From NCBI RefSeq assembly GCF_045290345.1, contig NZ_CP155447.1, positions 5,270,001 through 5,334,000 of the forward strand: a stretch of 64,000 bases of DNA. The letters are read 5' to 3'. How positions within the stretch are numbered: the first letter of the stretch is position 1; each line of letters begins with the position of its first letter. The stretch comes from Singulisphaera sp045290345. Its GTDB lineage: Bacteria > Planctomycetota > Planctomycetia > Isosphaerales > Isosphaeraceae. The notes beneath the pieces are model-generated. The model had not been told where the DNA came from. It did not search any database and saw only the letters and a program-made list of their open reading frames with translations. The position numbers and the translations under genes were made by a program. Positions 25,566 through 35,355 of this stretch are shown here, piece after piece.

Positions 25566-27857
25566 TCAGCGGGGTAATCCCGCCTTGACCGTCGCCGGAT
25601 CGGCCGCGGGACGGTCGAACATCGTGGTGATCAGGGTCTGTTTCCGAAGCTTGGCGATAAAGGCCGTGGTCTCGCGGCGAATCTTTTCATTGAAGATTGT
25701 GTTCTTGATCTTATCTTGAATTTCAACTTCGGCAAATGAGGCGGGTCCCGCGACTCGGCGTTTCTCGACCCGAACGATGTGATAGCTCGTCGGGGACTCA
25801 ATGACCTGGCTGAGCCGGCCTATCGGCAATGACTCGAGCGCGACGTTGACGGCTTCGACCCCATAGCCTCCCGGAGAGGTCTCCCAGATTCCGCCCTTCG
25901 CCTTATTGGGGCCGTGAGACTCGGCGGAGGCCAGCTTCGCGAACTCTTCACCGCGACGTAGCCGGCCGAGGAGGGCGTCGATCTTGGTGCGAGCCTCGGT
26001 GCGTGACTTGCACTTGTCGACGTCGATCACGACTTCACGCCAGACGATTTGCGCGGGCCGGTCAAAGTCGTGGAGGTGCTCGAGGTAATATTCGCGCATT
26101 TCGGGCAGTGAAACCGTCATCTTCGGACCAATCTTCGCTTTCATATAGCTCTGCGAAAGGTGCTGACGGCAATAGATATCGCGCAGCTCGTCCAGCGAGA
26201 CGCCACTCTCCTTGAGCTTTTGCTTCAACTCATACTCATTTGTCGCAGCATACTTTCGTAACATGGGGTCAAGTTCTTCCGCCCGCCAGCTTTTTTCGGC
26301 ATCGGACATGACCATTTTGAACGCTTCGGGTTTCTTCAACTCACGCTTCGCCTCCTGGACGACGATGCTCCGTTCGATCAGTTCCTGGAGAACCGAGAAG
26401 GCCACCATTGTGACCTCCTCTTCCGAAGGAGCCCGGGAGGGATCCATTCCCTGGAGCCGCGCCCCAACGCCCTTCCTCAATTCGTTAAGAGTGATGACCT
26501 CATCGCCAACCTGGGCGGCCACCTTGCCGGCCGGTTGCGCATTCCGAGGTCGGATCTCCGAGCGAATCATCGTCGAATCGGCCGCAGCCGGCATGACGTC
26601 AGAATCTCGCTTCTCCACCGAGGCCGAATCGGCCTTCGCTGGCACGTCGGTGCTTGGGGCTTCGACCGCTGGTGGGGGCAGCATCGGCGGAATGGAGGGC
26701 GCGACAGGCTCGCTCAGTTCGGGCAGATCCTGCGGCAAACCCGCCGCAGCCCCGGCCGATGGCGCGGGGCTCGGTGTTGAATCGGGAACCAAGGCCGGGG
26801 GAGCAGACGGCAATTCCAAGGGAGGAGGCATTTCCGGAGACGCTCCAACCGCAGGCGGTGGCTCCAGAGCGGCTTCGGAAGCCGGCGGAATCGCTGCCGG
26901 TGGCGCGAGAGCCGGGGCTTCCACGGACGAAGGCAGATCGGCCGGCACCTCGATCGGCGGCGCCGAATCGAGTGGGGGATTGCTATCGGAGGGAGCGGGG
27001 AGCGCCGGTACGGGCGGAGCCTCGGAGGGCGCGTTCTCTAGAGCCGGAGCCGACACCGATGGGGCCTCAAGCGCCTCGGTCGCTGGCGCACCCAATTCCT
27101 CTACCGGAGGCGGAAGCGAAGGTGCGGGCACAACCGGCGGTGGTTCCGAGGAAGCCGGTGGAGTCGCTGGCTCCGGAGCCGCGCCCAGTGAGGGTGCCGC
27201 CGAAAGCTCGTCAGGACCACCCTCCACCGCGGGCGGAAGTAGAGCGTCCGGGGAAGCCGGCGCTTCTGAAGGTGCCGGAAGAGTCGGCGCTTCATCCGCG
27301 GAACCTGGCGGAGGAACGGCGGCCGGTTCGGGAACGGAGGCGTGACTGTGGGCGGCATCAAGCTCCGGAGGATTCGTCCCGGCGCCTGAGTCGGTATCGC
27401 GAGCGGTTGGCACTTCGCCTACGGGCGCCGGAGTCGTGTTCGGTGATTCGACGACTTCCAGCTGAATCTGTGACGAAGCCGGCGCAGCGAGCGTTGAGTC
27501 TGCCGGTGGAGTCACGGCTACGGCTTCCGGTGCGGTTGCAGTAGCAGTAGCAGTAGCAGTAGCAGTAGCAGTAGCAGTAGCAGTAGCAGTAGCAGTAGCG
27601 GGAAAACGGAAAGCCGCCGGATTGGGTTCGCTCGCCCTGGTCGGCGTGCCGTTCCCGGGTCCCTGCGTCGCCGCGCTGGCTCGCAGTGACCTGGGATCAT
27701 ACTTTGGATTTTCGCGATTGATTGTGTCGTGAATCGACGGAAACGAGGTGAGGCCAACAGGCCCCGCAGACGGACCACGACTCTGAACGGCCGAGCGGTT
27801 CTGCGCACAGCCCGCCAGGGCCAGGCCGAGAAGTCCGGCGACGACATGGCGGTTCAT
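25566..27857 (-). CDS. PpiC-type peptidyl-prolyl isomerase lipoprotein with Pro/Ala-rich region
   Basis: A 763-residue lipoprotein. The ATG at 27857 is preferred over 27863 because GGAG sits 7 bases away. The signal ends in lipobox LAGC (Cys17). Residues about 80-440 are Pro/Ala/Ser/Glu-rich, probably disordered, and begin with a run of Ala-Thr dipeptides from a microsatellite. Residues about 440-750 are a SurA/PrsA-like fold: an N-terminal helical part and a PpiC parvulin-type domain with FAKLASAESHGPNKAKGG, GRLSQVIESPTSYHIVRV. Likely a periplasmic chaperone for envelope proteins. It lies downstream of mfd on the same strand, after a 330-base gap. Confidence 0.85.
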   Translation of the reverse strand: MNRHVVAGLLGLALAGCAQNRSAVQSRGPSAGPVGLTSFPSIHDTINRENPKYDPRSLRASAATQGPGNGTPTRASEPNPAAFRFPATATATATATATATATATATATAPEAVAVTPPADSTLAAPASSQIQLEVVESPNTTPAPVGEVPTARDTDSGAGTNPPELDAAHSHASVPEPAAVPPPGSADEAPTLPAPSEAPASPDALLPPAVEGGPDELSAAPSLGAAPEPATPPASSEPPPVVPAPSLPPPVEELGAPATEALEAPSVSAPALENAPSEAPPVPALPAPSDSNPPLDSAPPIEVPADLPSSVEAPALAPPAAIPPASEAALEPPPAVGASPEMPPPLELPSAPPALVPDSTPSPAPSAGAAAGLPQDLPELSEPVAPSIPPMLPPPAVEAPSTDVPAKADSASVEKRDSDVMPAAADSTMIRSEIRPRNAQPAGKVAAQVGDEVITLNELRKGVGARLQGMDPSRAPSEEEVTMVAFSVLQELIERSIVVQEAKRELKKPEAFKMVMSDAEKSWRAEELDPMLRKYAATNEYELKQKLKESGVSLDELRDIYCRQHLSQSYMKAKIGPKMTVSLPEMREYYLEHLHDFDRPAQIVWREVVIDVDKCKSRTEARTKIDALLGRLRRGEEFAKLASAESHGPNKAKGGIWETSPGGYGVEAVNVALESLPIGRLSQVIESPTSYHIVRVEKRRVAGPASFAEVEIQDKIKNTIFNEKIRRETTAFIAKLRKQTLITTMFDRPAADPATVKAGLPR
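27538..27600. repeat. Hexamer microsatellite, 10 copies, in coding region
   Basis: The 6-bp unit GTAGCA is repeated ten times (27541-27600, last base altered to G) after a half unit at 27538. On the minus strand it reads GCTACT units, coding for Ala-Thr pairs in the PpiC lipoprotein. Because the unit is a multiple of 3, copy-number changes would alter length by two residues without frameshift. Confidence 0.95.
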
Positions 27858-28187
27858 CGGCATTCTCCATCCTTGGAGATTCGGGATGACAAGGCAAACT
27901 CCGGACGGCCATCCTGGCCATTAGTCTGGAATTTCGATTCGACAGGTTCGCGTCGCTTATCGGAGATGCGTGATGATGCGACGGATGCGAACCAGCCAAG
28001 AAAGAGGATAGGCCGCGACACATTACCCGTAACATGAATCGGTGACAAGATCGCTTTGGTCTGACCTGGCCGGCCGCAACTTCTTCGTCCTGACCGACAA
28101 TCGACTCTCCTTTGTCGAGTTACCGGAGGCCGGGGAGTGACAACGTATTGCCCTTCTCAATGATCCAGATCAAGTCCTGTTGCGATG
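27858..28187. other. Gap between mfd and the PpiC lipoprotein gene
   Basis: About 330 bases with no convincing gene or strong hairpin. The frames here are short and lack ribosome sites. Presumably it holds the mfd 3' untranslated region and the promoter for the lipoprotein gene. Confidence 0.5.
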
Positions 28188-31100
28188 TCAGGGAACTTGC
28201 AAGAGAGGTTTCATCACCCCGACAACCACCGATCCGTGAGGCCGTTTCTCCTCGAGCGGAACGTAGGCCGTTTTCTCGTCCACCACCCGGACTCGTCCCG
28301 GATGGAGTTTGGCAAGGGTCGCGATCCGCTTGGGATTCCTGTAGGTGAGAACCACATATTCGTCTTCGACATGAATCCGCTCGAGTTGCCAGCGTTCTGC
28401 CAAGATTCTGAGCTCGGCTTCAGCGATCAGGTTCTCGGCGGGGGTCGACAGCGGGCCGAAGCGATCGATGAGTTCCTGTCGGAAGTCAGCCAGCCGCTCG
28501 AAGCTCCGGAGCCGGGCCAGGCGGCGGTAGAGCTCGACCTTCATCCGAGGCCCGGCCACATAGTCTTTCGGCAAATAGGCCCGCCAGGAGAGCTCGATCG
28601 AACAGTCGTACAAGGCCCGCGCGGGCTGATTGGTCAAGCCGCGGACCGCCGACTCCAGAAGCGAGCAGTAAAGCTCATATCCGACGCTCTCAATATGTCC
28701 CGATTGCTCGGCCCCCAGAATATTCCCCGCGCCTCGGATTTCGAGGTCGCGTAAGGCAATCTTGAAGCCGGCCCCCAGTTCGGTGAACTCCTCGATGGCT
28801 TTGAGTCGCTTGACCGCGTTGGGGGTCACCGGCTTATCGGACTCGAGCAGCAGGTAGGCGTACGCGCGATGCTTGTACCGACCGACCCGCCCGCGAAGCT
28901 GGTGCAAGTCGGCCAGGCCGTACTTGTCGGCCTCGTTGATGAAGATCGTATTGACGTTGGGAATATCCAGGCCCGACTCGATGATCGTGGTCGCCACCAG
29001 GATGTCGAAGTCATGTCGGATGAAAGCGAGCATCGTTCGCTCGAGCGCCTCGCCCCCCATCTGACCGTGCGCGATCGTGATCCGCGCCTCGGGGACGATC
29101 GCCTGGATTCGGTCGGCCACGTTCTGGATGTCGTGAACCCGGTTGTGAACGAAGTAGACCTGGCCATCGCGGTTGAATTCGCGGTGGATCGCCCGTTTGA
29201 CCGTCTCCGTATCGAAACGGAGAATGCGAGTCTCGATCGCTTTGCGATCGGGAGGAGGGGTTTCCAGGTTGGAGATGTCGCGAATGCCAAGCAGGCTCAT
29301 ATGCAAGGTGCGGGGAATCGGCGTTGCCGACAGGGTCAGCACATCCACGGTCGAACGGAGCGACTTGAGCCACTCCTTGTCCTCGACCCCGAAACGCTGC
29401 TCCTCGTCGATCACGACGAGGCCAAGATCCTTGAACGCAACGTCCTTCTGAACGATCCGGTGGGTCCCGATCAGGATATCCACAGAACCTTCCGTGGTTC
29501 GTTTCAGGACGTTACGAATCTCGGATTTGGGGCGGAACCGATTGACGACCTCGATCGCAAACGGAAATTCGGCCATCCGCGCAGAGAAGCTGCGATGGTG
29601 CTGCTCGGCCAGGATGGTCGTCGGCACAAGAACGGCGACCTGCTTGCCCCCATCGACCGCCTTGAACGCCGCCCGAATCGCCACTTCGGTCTTACCGTAG
29701 CCGACGTCGCCGCAGATCAAGCGATCCATCGGCCGGGCCTTTACCATATCTTCCTTGACGGCGTCGATCGCCGAGAGCTGGTCGGGAGTCTCTTGATAGG
29801 GAAAGGCCGCCTCGAACTCGGCCATCCAGTGGCTATCCTCGGCGGCATAGGCGATGCCCGGCTGACTCGCCCGAGCGGCCTGGATGTCGATCAGTTCAGC
29901 GGCAAGGTCGACCACCGCGTCGGCCACCCGCTTCTTCCGCTTCTCCCAGGCCGAGGAGCCAATTTTCGAGAGCGCAGGCGTTCCCTTACCACCCCCCACA
30001 TACTTCTGTACCAGGTCGATCTTGGCGATCGGCACGAACATCTTCGTGCCTTCGGCAAACTCCAGGAGCAGTGTTTCTTCCGTGTGATCGGTCGTCCGAT
30101 CAACCATCTGGAGCCCGCGATAGCGCGCGATTCCATGGTTGACGTGGACGACCAGGTCTCCCTCGTTCAAGTCAAGGAAACTGTCGATCGCCCGGCTCTC
30201 GTACCGCCGCTTGGTCGTCGGGCGACGGACGTCGGTTCGAGCAAAGAGCTCGTGATCGCCGATCACCAGCGTCTTGGCATCGGTCAGGTGGAACCCTGAG
30301 CGCACCCGGCCCACGGTGAGTTGAAGGCGTCCCGACTGGGCGATGGCGGTGTCGGCAAAGACTTCGCCAAGCCGTTCGATCTCGGCCTCGTTGTGGCAGG
30401 CAATCAGGACGCGATCTCCGCCCGAGGCGCTATCGAGCTCAACCTTGACCTTGGCCAGCTCCCCGGAGAAGCGTTCCACGCTCTCAATCCGCAGGTGGCA
30501 GGTCGTTTCGAGCGAGTCGGCGGCCAGCGTCGAGAGGGTGATCGACGGCCGTTGGAAGAGCCGCGAGAGCGTGCTATCCACCGTATAGAGACCGCGCGGG
30601 TCGTCGGTCCGGCCGAGGTAGTGGCGGCCCTCCTCTTTGAGGTCGTTCGGTTCGACCAAGGCCACCCAGGCGTCTTTGGGAAGAAATTCGGCGATATGAC
30701 CAAACCCGGACGGGTCGTCGCCATCGAACGAGGGGGAGACGGTCAGCGTCACCGAATCCCAACGGTCGAGCGAGCGCTGAGTCTCCGGGTCAAACGGACG
30801 GATCGATTCAACGTCGTCTCCGAAGAATTCGATCCGCACCGGCTCGGAGGAGTCGGGTGAAAAGACGTCGAGAATTCCGCCGCGAAGACTGTACTCCCCC
30901 GCCACCTCAACCACCTCGGCGCGGGTCAGCGAGCGCGCGGCCAGCCAGGCCGTCAACTCCTCGATCGCGATCGTATCACCAACGCGAATGGTCCGCGACG
31001 AGCGGGCGAGCAACGCCGGGGTCGGAACCGGCTGCAAGAACGACTGGAACGGCGCCACGATAAAGCGAGGGGGTGTCAGACCGGAGAGCCGTTTAATGAC

Positions 31101-31448
31101 CTGGAGCCGACGGCCGAACACCTCATCGCCAACGTTCGCCTCACGCGGGAGGCGTTCCCAGGCGGGAAAGACCTCGGGCGTGACGCCGGCAAAGGTCGCC
31201 ACGTCATCCCGAAAGTCGTCCACATCCCCTACGTGCGCCAGCACGATCACAAGCGTCTGAGGCGCATGCAATCCCAGGGCGGCCGCCGCGAGCGGGCCAG
31301 CCGAGCCCCAGGCGCCGTCCAGCGTGCCGCTCCGCCCATTCTTGAGCGCGGCGAGCAACTCCGGGAACCCGTCTGCTCGCTGGACGAGACGGGTCAGGTC
31401 TTTCAGTTCACGGACTGGCGCGACGGTCGCGGTCGAAGCCTTGGCCAT
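28188..31448 (-). CDS. mfd: Transcription-repair coupling factor
   Basis: A 1086-residue SF2 translocase that displaces stalled RNA polymerase and recruits UvrA. The N-terminal UvrB-homology modules are present, followed by the RNAP-interaction (CarD-like) domain with LNEGDLVVHVNHGIARYRGL, and the RecG-like motor: Walker A GDVGYGKTEVA, motif II VIDEEQRFG, motif III SATPIPRTLHMSLLGIRD, and motif VI-type HQLRGRVGR. The TRCF C-terminal domain begins at EEFTELGAGFKIALRDLEIRGAGN. Slightly shorter than E. coli Mfd (1148). The ATG at 31448 is the first in frame and is taken as the start. Confidence 0.96.
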   Translation of the reverse strand: MAKASTATVAPVRELKDLTRLVQRADGFPELLAALKNGRSGTLDGAWGSAGPLAAAALGLHAPQTLVIVLAHVGDVDDFRDDVATFAGVTPEVFPAWERLPREANVGDEVFGRRLQVIKRLSGLTPPRFIVAPFQSFLQPVPTPALLARSSRTIRVGDTIAIEELTAWLAARSLTRAEVVEVAGEYSLRGGILDVFSPDSSEPVRIEFFGDDVESIRPFDPETQRSLDRWDSVTLTVSPSFDGDDPSGFGHIAEFLPKDAWVALVEPNDLKEEGRHYLGRTDDPRGLYTVDSTLSRLFQRPSITLSTLAADSLETTCHLRIESVERFSGELAKVKVELDSASGGDRVLIACHNEAEIERLGEVFADTAIAQSGRLQLTVGRVRSGFHLTDAKTLVIGDHELFARTDVRRPTTKRRYESRAIDSFLDLNEGDLVVHVNHGIARYRGLQMVDRTTDHTEETLLLEFAEGTKMFVPIAKIDLVQKYVGGGKGTPALSKIGSSAWEKRKKRVADAVVDLAAELIDIQAARASQPGIAYAAEDSHWMAEFEAAFPYQETPDQLSAIDAVKEDMVKARPMDRLICGDVGYGKTEVAIRAAFKAVDGGKQVAVLVPTTILAEQHHRSFSARMAEFPFAIEVVNRFRPKSEIRNVLKRTTEGSVDILIGTHRIVQKDVAFKDLGLVVIDEEQRFGVEDKEWLKSLRSTVDVLTLSATPIPRTLHMSLLGIRDISNLETPPPDRKAIETRILRFDTETVKRAIHREFNRDGQVYFVHNRVHDIQNVADRIQAIVPEARITIAHGQMGGEALERTMLAFIRHDFDILVATTIIESGLDIPNVNTIFINEADKYGLADLHQLRGRVGRYKHRAYAYLLLESDKPVTPNAVKRLKAIEEFTELGAGFKIALRDLEIRGAGNILGAEQSGHIESVGYELYCSLLESAVRGLTNQPARALYDCSIELSWRAYLPKDYVAGPRMKVELYRRLARLRSFERLADFRQELIDRFGPLSTPAENLIAEAELRILAERWQLERIHVEDEYVVLTYRNPKRIATLAKLHPGRVRVVDEKTAYVPLEEKRPHGSVVVGVMKPLLQVP

Positions 31449-31540
31449 GGCGAGTCATCGGACGGCCTGTAACGCCCATCCCATCCATGAAAATGAAGAG
31501 AGACGGATCTTGCCGCCTCTCGGGTCCGAACACGCCACAC

Positions 31541-32413
31541 TTAATTGTAAGTTTCGTTCCTCGGTTCGACCACTACCTTCTGCGAGGCGCGCCGCAACAC
31601 ACGAGGCGGCGGCGGCACTTCGTGGGTCCGATCCGATCGCGAAGGCGAACCGAGCCGGTCGAGCACATCGATCAAGTCGGCCGGATCGCACGGTAGCTCC
31701 AAACAGGCCGAAGCCCCCTGCGCACGGGCCTGACTGACCAGCGAACGATCGGCCAGCCCGATCAGAGCAACGACCATCCCGACCTGAGCCCGCCGGGCCA
31801 ACACCCGGCCCCAGTCGGCCTCCAACACGGGGACATCCCAAATCGCCAGGCCCCCCGGTTCCAACTCGTTCCAGTTGGCTGCTTTTCGGGTTGGGTATCC
31901 GGCCGATAAACAGACGTCGGCCAGCGCTTCGCGCAACTCGTAGTTGCTGCTGACGACATCAATCGAAGGGCGAGGCGCTGCACCCCGCCCCTCCCCCCTG
32001 CCCTCGCCGACGCTGCAAACCACATGGCGCGCGATGGTTTCCCGCACGGTGGCCTCGGGCAGGACCACATCCGCCAGAGTCGACCAGCGCAAGAGGTCGG
32101 CGTAGCGGATATGCGGCCCGACGCAAAGGATCAGGCGGAGCGAAGCCGACCGATCCTTCCGCAACCTGGCCAGGCGCTCGCCATCTCGCCGGGTCAGGAA
32201 CGCGCGATGAATGACGAGTGTCACGGGATCGGGGAGATCGTGGAGAAGCTCGTCGGACCACTCCCCAGCGCAATTGACGCGAAGGACGGATCGAGGGAGC
32301 GCATCGACGATCCCGACCACCCAGGGGTCGTCCAGGTCACCGACGAACCAGACTGATCGTTCCGACGCGTTCAGTGCCGGAGCCTCCCTGTTCCCGTCGT
32401 GACCGACTTCCAC
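31541..32413 (-). CDS. Receiver-like protein, function unknown
   Basis: A 290-residue cytosolic protein with two receiver-like alpha/beta segments. The second (about 148-255) resembles a degenerate CheY fold: IDVVSSNYELREALADVCL, then LAIWDVPVL with an Asp where the phospho-acceptor would be, and ACLELPCDPADLIDVL, where the usual Lys-Pro is LP. The signalling lysine is therefore absent. It has a Ser/Pro-rich basic C-terminal tail. The GTG start at 32413 is supported by GGGAGG about 10 bases upstream. It precedes mfd by 92 bases on the same strand, so it may be co-transcribed. I do not recognise a named family. Confidence 0.6.
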   Translation of the reverse strand: MEVGHDGNREAPALNASERSVWFVGDLDDPWVVGIVDALPRSVLRVNCAGEWSDELLHDLPDPVTLVIHRAFLTRRDGERLARLRKDRSASLRLILCVGPHIRYADLLRWSTLADVVLPEATVRETIARHVVCSVGEGRGEGRGAAPRPSIDVVSSNYELREALADVCLSAGYPTRKAANWNELEPGGLAIWDVPVLEADWGRVLARRAQVGMVVALIGLADRSLVSQARAQGASACLELPCDPADLIDVLDRLGSPSRSDRTHEVPPPPRVLRRASQKVVVEPRNETYN

Positions 32414-32666
32414 CCTGGTGGACCTCCCTTGTCTTTAACCGACTGTCGCGGACCTTAACACACCTTCCCATTTTCGACAATCGCGGCAACCCTGGGATCT
32501 CCCCAGGTCAACGGGTCGAGGTTCCGCAAAGTCCGACCGTACCGAATCTCTCGTGCACGAGCCGGACCGGCGGCGTTTTGCGTCTGAGCCAAGCCTCGGG
32601 TATCGTGAAGCTCTTCTGGGATTCGATCATGCTTGCGTTCCTCATTCTTCGACTAGGAAAGCCGCC

Positions 32667-33935
32667 ATGAATTCGCTCGATCGCCGCACGTTTATGAGCA
32701 CGACCCTCGGCGGCCTGTCGATGTTCGCGACGGGGACATTACTCCTGGCTCAGGATCGCGACTCGAAGGCCAATGCCGAGGGCAGACCCGACACGCTCTT
32801 CCTCACCTGGCAGCGCGACCCCACAACGACCATGACCGTGCAGTGGGTCGCCCCCGCCGCCCCCGAAGGAGCGACTGTCGATTTCGTGGAGCTGGGCAAA
32901 ACGGTCGCGTCCCAGTCGGTCGTCACGAAACAAACGCCCTATCCCATGACCAACCTGAAGGTCTTTCGGGCCGAGCTGACCGGACTGACGCCAGGAACTG
33001 AATACCAGTTTCAGATCAACAAGAAATCGCTTACCCATCGCTTTCGCACGATGCCCGCCAAGGCGACCGACTCGTTCCAGTTCGTCTCCGGCGGCGATTG
33101 CGACGTCAACCAGCATGCGATCGCCAACAATATCCTGGCGGCCAAACAGAACCCGATGTTCGTCCTCTTCGGCGGCGACCTGGCCTATGACAATGGGACC
33201 AGCGTGGAGCGCAGCCTCGCCTTTCTTCGCAACTACAGCCAGCACATGATCGATTCGGAGGGCCGGCTGATCCCGATGGTCGTCGGCATCGGCAACCACG
33301 AGGTCAAAAGCAGCTACGGCCAGACGCGCAAGGAAAGCCCGTTCTACCTCGCCGTCCACGACGGCCTTTACGCCGAACGAACGTTCGCAACCCTCGACTT
33401 CGGCGACTACCTGAGCCTGATCCTGCTGGACACCGGCCACATTGCTCCCATCGACGGTGAGCAGACCGACTGGCTCGACAAGGTCCTCGCCGAACGGACC
33501 GAGCGGCCGCATGTGATCGCCGTCAACCACGTACCGGCCTACCCCTCGTTCCGCAAGTTCGAGGCTGAGGGGGGCAAGGCAGGCACAGGCGAATTAAATC
33601 GTACCCAGTGGGTGCCGTTATTCGAGCGTCATAACGTCGACGTCGTGCTCGAGCACCACGATCACACGTTCAAACGAACCCACCCTCTCAAAGACGGGAT
33701 GGTCAACGCCAACGGGATTCGCTACCTGGGTGACGGATCCTGGGGCAAGCTTCGTTCGCCTGCTTCCCCCGAGCAACGCCCCTACCTGGCGAAAACGAGC
33801 GAAGCCTACCACATGACGCTCCACCGTTTCGAGGGCGCGGAGCGGTTTCACATGGCCCTTCAAGAGAATGGCCGAGTTATCGATATCTGCACAACGCGAA
33901 AGCGTCCGCGACGCATCGTCGGACGCAAGGCTTGA
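32667..33935 (+). CDS. Tat-exported metallophosphatase (purple acid phosphatase-like)
   Basis: A 422-residue exported calcineurin-fold phosphatase. The N-terminus has a twin-arginine signal (DRRTFMSTTLGG), followed by a fibronectin-III-like domain (TLFLTWQRDPTTTMTVQWVAP) as in plant-type purple acid phosphatases. The metal-binding motifs are in order: GDCD, GGDLAYDNG, GIGNHE, VNHVPAYPS, and EHHDHTFKRTHPL. The ATG at 32667 has an AGGAAA site and is where the Tat signal starts. Probably releases phosphate from external esters. An intrinsic terminator follows. Confidence 0.88.
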   Translation: MNSLDRRTFMSTTLGGLSMFATGTLLLAQDRDSKANAEGRPDTLFLTWQRDPTTTMTVQWVAPAAPEGATVDFVELGKTVASQSVVTKQTPYPMTNLKVFRAELTGLTPGTEYQFQINKKSLTHRFRTMPAKATDSFQFVSGGDCDVNQHAIANNILAAKQNPMFVLFGGDLAYDNGTSVERSLAFLRNYSQHMIDSEGRLIPMVVGIGNHEVKSSYGQTRKESPFYLAVHDGLYAERTFATLDFGDYLSLILLDTGHIAPIDGEQTDWLDKVLAERTERPHVIAVNHVPAYPSFRKFEAEGGKAGTGELNRTQWVPLFERHNVDVVLEHHDHTFKRTHPLKDGMVNANGIRYLGDGSWGKLRSPASPEQRPYLAKTSEAYHMTLHRFEGAERFHMALQENGRVIDICTTRKRPRRIVGRKA

Positions 33936-33942
33936 GACCAGG

Positions 33943-33985
33943 AGCCCGGCCCTCTGGGAATTCTCCCACGGCCGGGCTACTTTTC
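33943..33985 (+). terminator. Terminator after metallophosphatase gene
   Basis: A 9-bp perfect outer stem (33943-33951 with 33970-33978) plus an inner GGGA/TCCC stem, then CTTTTCC. It is 7 bases after the phosphatase stop and lies just ahead of the convergent FHA gene end at 34018. Confidence 0.75.
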
Positions 33986-34017
33986 CGCAGGGCAAGGCGC
34001 GCCCGTTGGCATCCAGT

Positions 34018-35355
34018 TCAGCGTGAGGAACGGATGACGTCCACCGCCGGGTCATGAGGGCGAAGTAAGATCCTCGCCAGCTTTTCTCTCAGGCTCTGCC
34101 CCTCCAACCTGTAGGCCGAGAGAAATTCACTGGCAATGGCATGAAGAACTTGCGGGTCACGTTGGGGCCGCCGAGCGTTGTCCGCTCGCGATCGATGTTC
34201 AGAAACTCGTCCGTAAGGATAAGAATCCACAAAGGCCGTCCCTTCGCTCATTGAGGGGGAAGTCTCACCGGTTGGATACCGAAGACTGAACTCCAACTCA
34301 TTCCGCCAGTCGAATTGGACTGGCTCCAAGTCTCCAAATTCCGAATCGAACTCAACCTGAGTCGCAGCCTCGTGAGTGTCGGGCCGTCGCGATGCAAGTT
34401 CGTTGCGCATGCCCCGGAGTTCATCCGCGAGCCCCCTGAGCTCCCGCAGCTCTTCATCCATGGCATCGCGATGTTCGCGATGCATCGCGGCCACAGCCCT
34501 CGACATGATCAAAACTTGCCGAAGCCGATCGGGCACCGGCGCCACTGGTTCTCCGCACGATGGCACCGAAACGAGCCGACCGGGCTCATCCTCTTGGGCC
34601 GACAGGTTGCTCCGCTGATCACTCATTCCGCACCGCTCCACGGCAGCCAAATTGCTTCCACTTTCGTCGTAACGAATGCGAATCGTAAACGGACCGATGC
34701 AGACTTCCGCCCCCTCCGCCAGATGGGCGACACGCGTGGCGACCCCATCAACGTAGACCCCACCCTGCGAGAGCAGGTCGATAAGCCAGAGGCCCGACCC
34801 CGTCCGCAGAAGCGAGCAATGGAAGTCCGAAACCAAGGGAGAATGAAGCCGTAACTGACAGGCAGGCGATCGGCCGATGAGGACCATGACCCGACTCATC
34901 GACCAGGATGGAACGTGGGACCCACCGTTCTCAATCTCGAGCGTCACCGCGGGCAAGGGGTGTGCTTCGGCATACGATTCCGAGAGAGGGCTCGGCCATT
35001 CCGGGACGGGAGCATGCACACGTCCATCCCCTCCGCGCATCCTGAGTCCGACCGACCCCAAGCGCATCTCCCCTGAACCGTCGATCCATCCCGCGCGGGA
35101 CGTGCTACCATCCAAACAAACGTCCGTTCGAGGTCTTAAATCGACCGAGAAGAGGCGGCCACCAACGGTCTGAACATAGCAATGGCGACGGCTGACCTGT
35201 CCATTCCGAAGTTCAAGGTCGGCATCAGGATGACGCCCACAAATCAAGAACGGTTGGCGGAAGATTCGCCGGGCTCGATGAACGTGCCGATCGTCATGGA
35301 CGTCGACAAGCAACGGTCCGACAGCGCCACACGCTTCGGAAAAACGCTCCATCAT
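34018..35355 (-). CDS. Two-FHA-domain protein
   Basis: About 445 residues from the ATG at 35355 (GGATCGG upstream; an ATG at 35352 is adjacent). It has two forkhead-associated phosphothreonine-binding domains: the first around GRHPDADLELRNGQVSRRHC and the second around GRSPACQLRLHSPLVSDFHCS with a GGVYVDG loop. Both keep the Gly-Arg and Ser-x-x-His pattern, though the second has SDFH. A predicted coiled-coil-like helix (REHRDAMDEELRELRGLADELRGMRNEL) and an unstructured tail follow. It likely docks on phosphorylated partners of Ser/Thr kinases; no kinase gene is next to it, but a PP2C phosphatase gene lies 1.2 kb away on the same strand. Confidence 0.85.
   Translation of the reverse strand: MMERFSEACGAVGPLLVDVHDDRHVHRARRIFRQPFLICGRHPDADLELRNGQVSRRHCYVQTVGGRLFSVDLRPRTDVCLDGSTSRAGWIDGSGEMRLGSVGLRMRGGDGRVHAPVPEWPSPLSESYAEAHPLPAVTLEIENGGSHVPSWSMSRVMVLIGRSPACQLRLHSPLVSDFHCSLLRTGSGLWLIDLLSQGGVYVDGVATRVAHLAEGAEVCIGPFTIRIRYDESGSNLAAVERCGMSDQRSNLSAQEDEPGRLVSVPSCGEPVAPVPDRLRQVLIMSRAVAAMHREHRDAMDEELRELRGLADELRGMRNELASRRPDTHEAATQVEFDSEFGDLEPVQFDWRNELEFSLRYPTGETSPSMSEGTAFVDSYPYGRVSEHRSRADNARRPQRDPQVLHAIASEFLSAYRLEGQSLREKLARILLRPHDPAVDVIRSSR

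Noticed and set aside
26212..27345. 377-codon plus-strand frame in the PpiC lipoprotein region
   Set aside because: Its Gly/Ser/Ala-rich composition is the mirror of the Pro/Ala-rich coding region on the minus strand.
27538..27600. CRISPR-like array
   Set aside because: The repeat is an uninterrupted hexamer microsatellite with no spacers. No other regularly spaced repeats were seen in the window.
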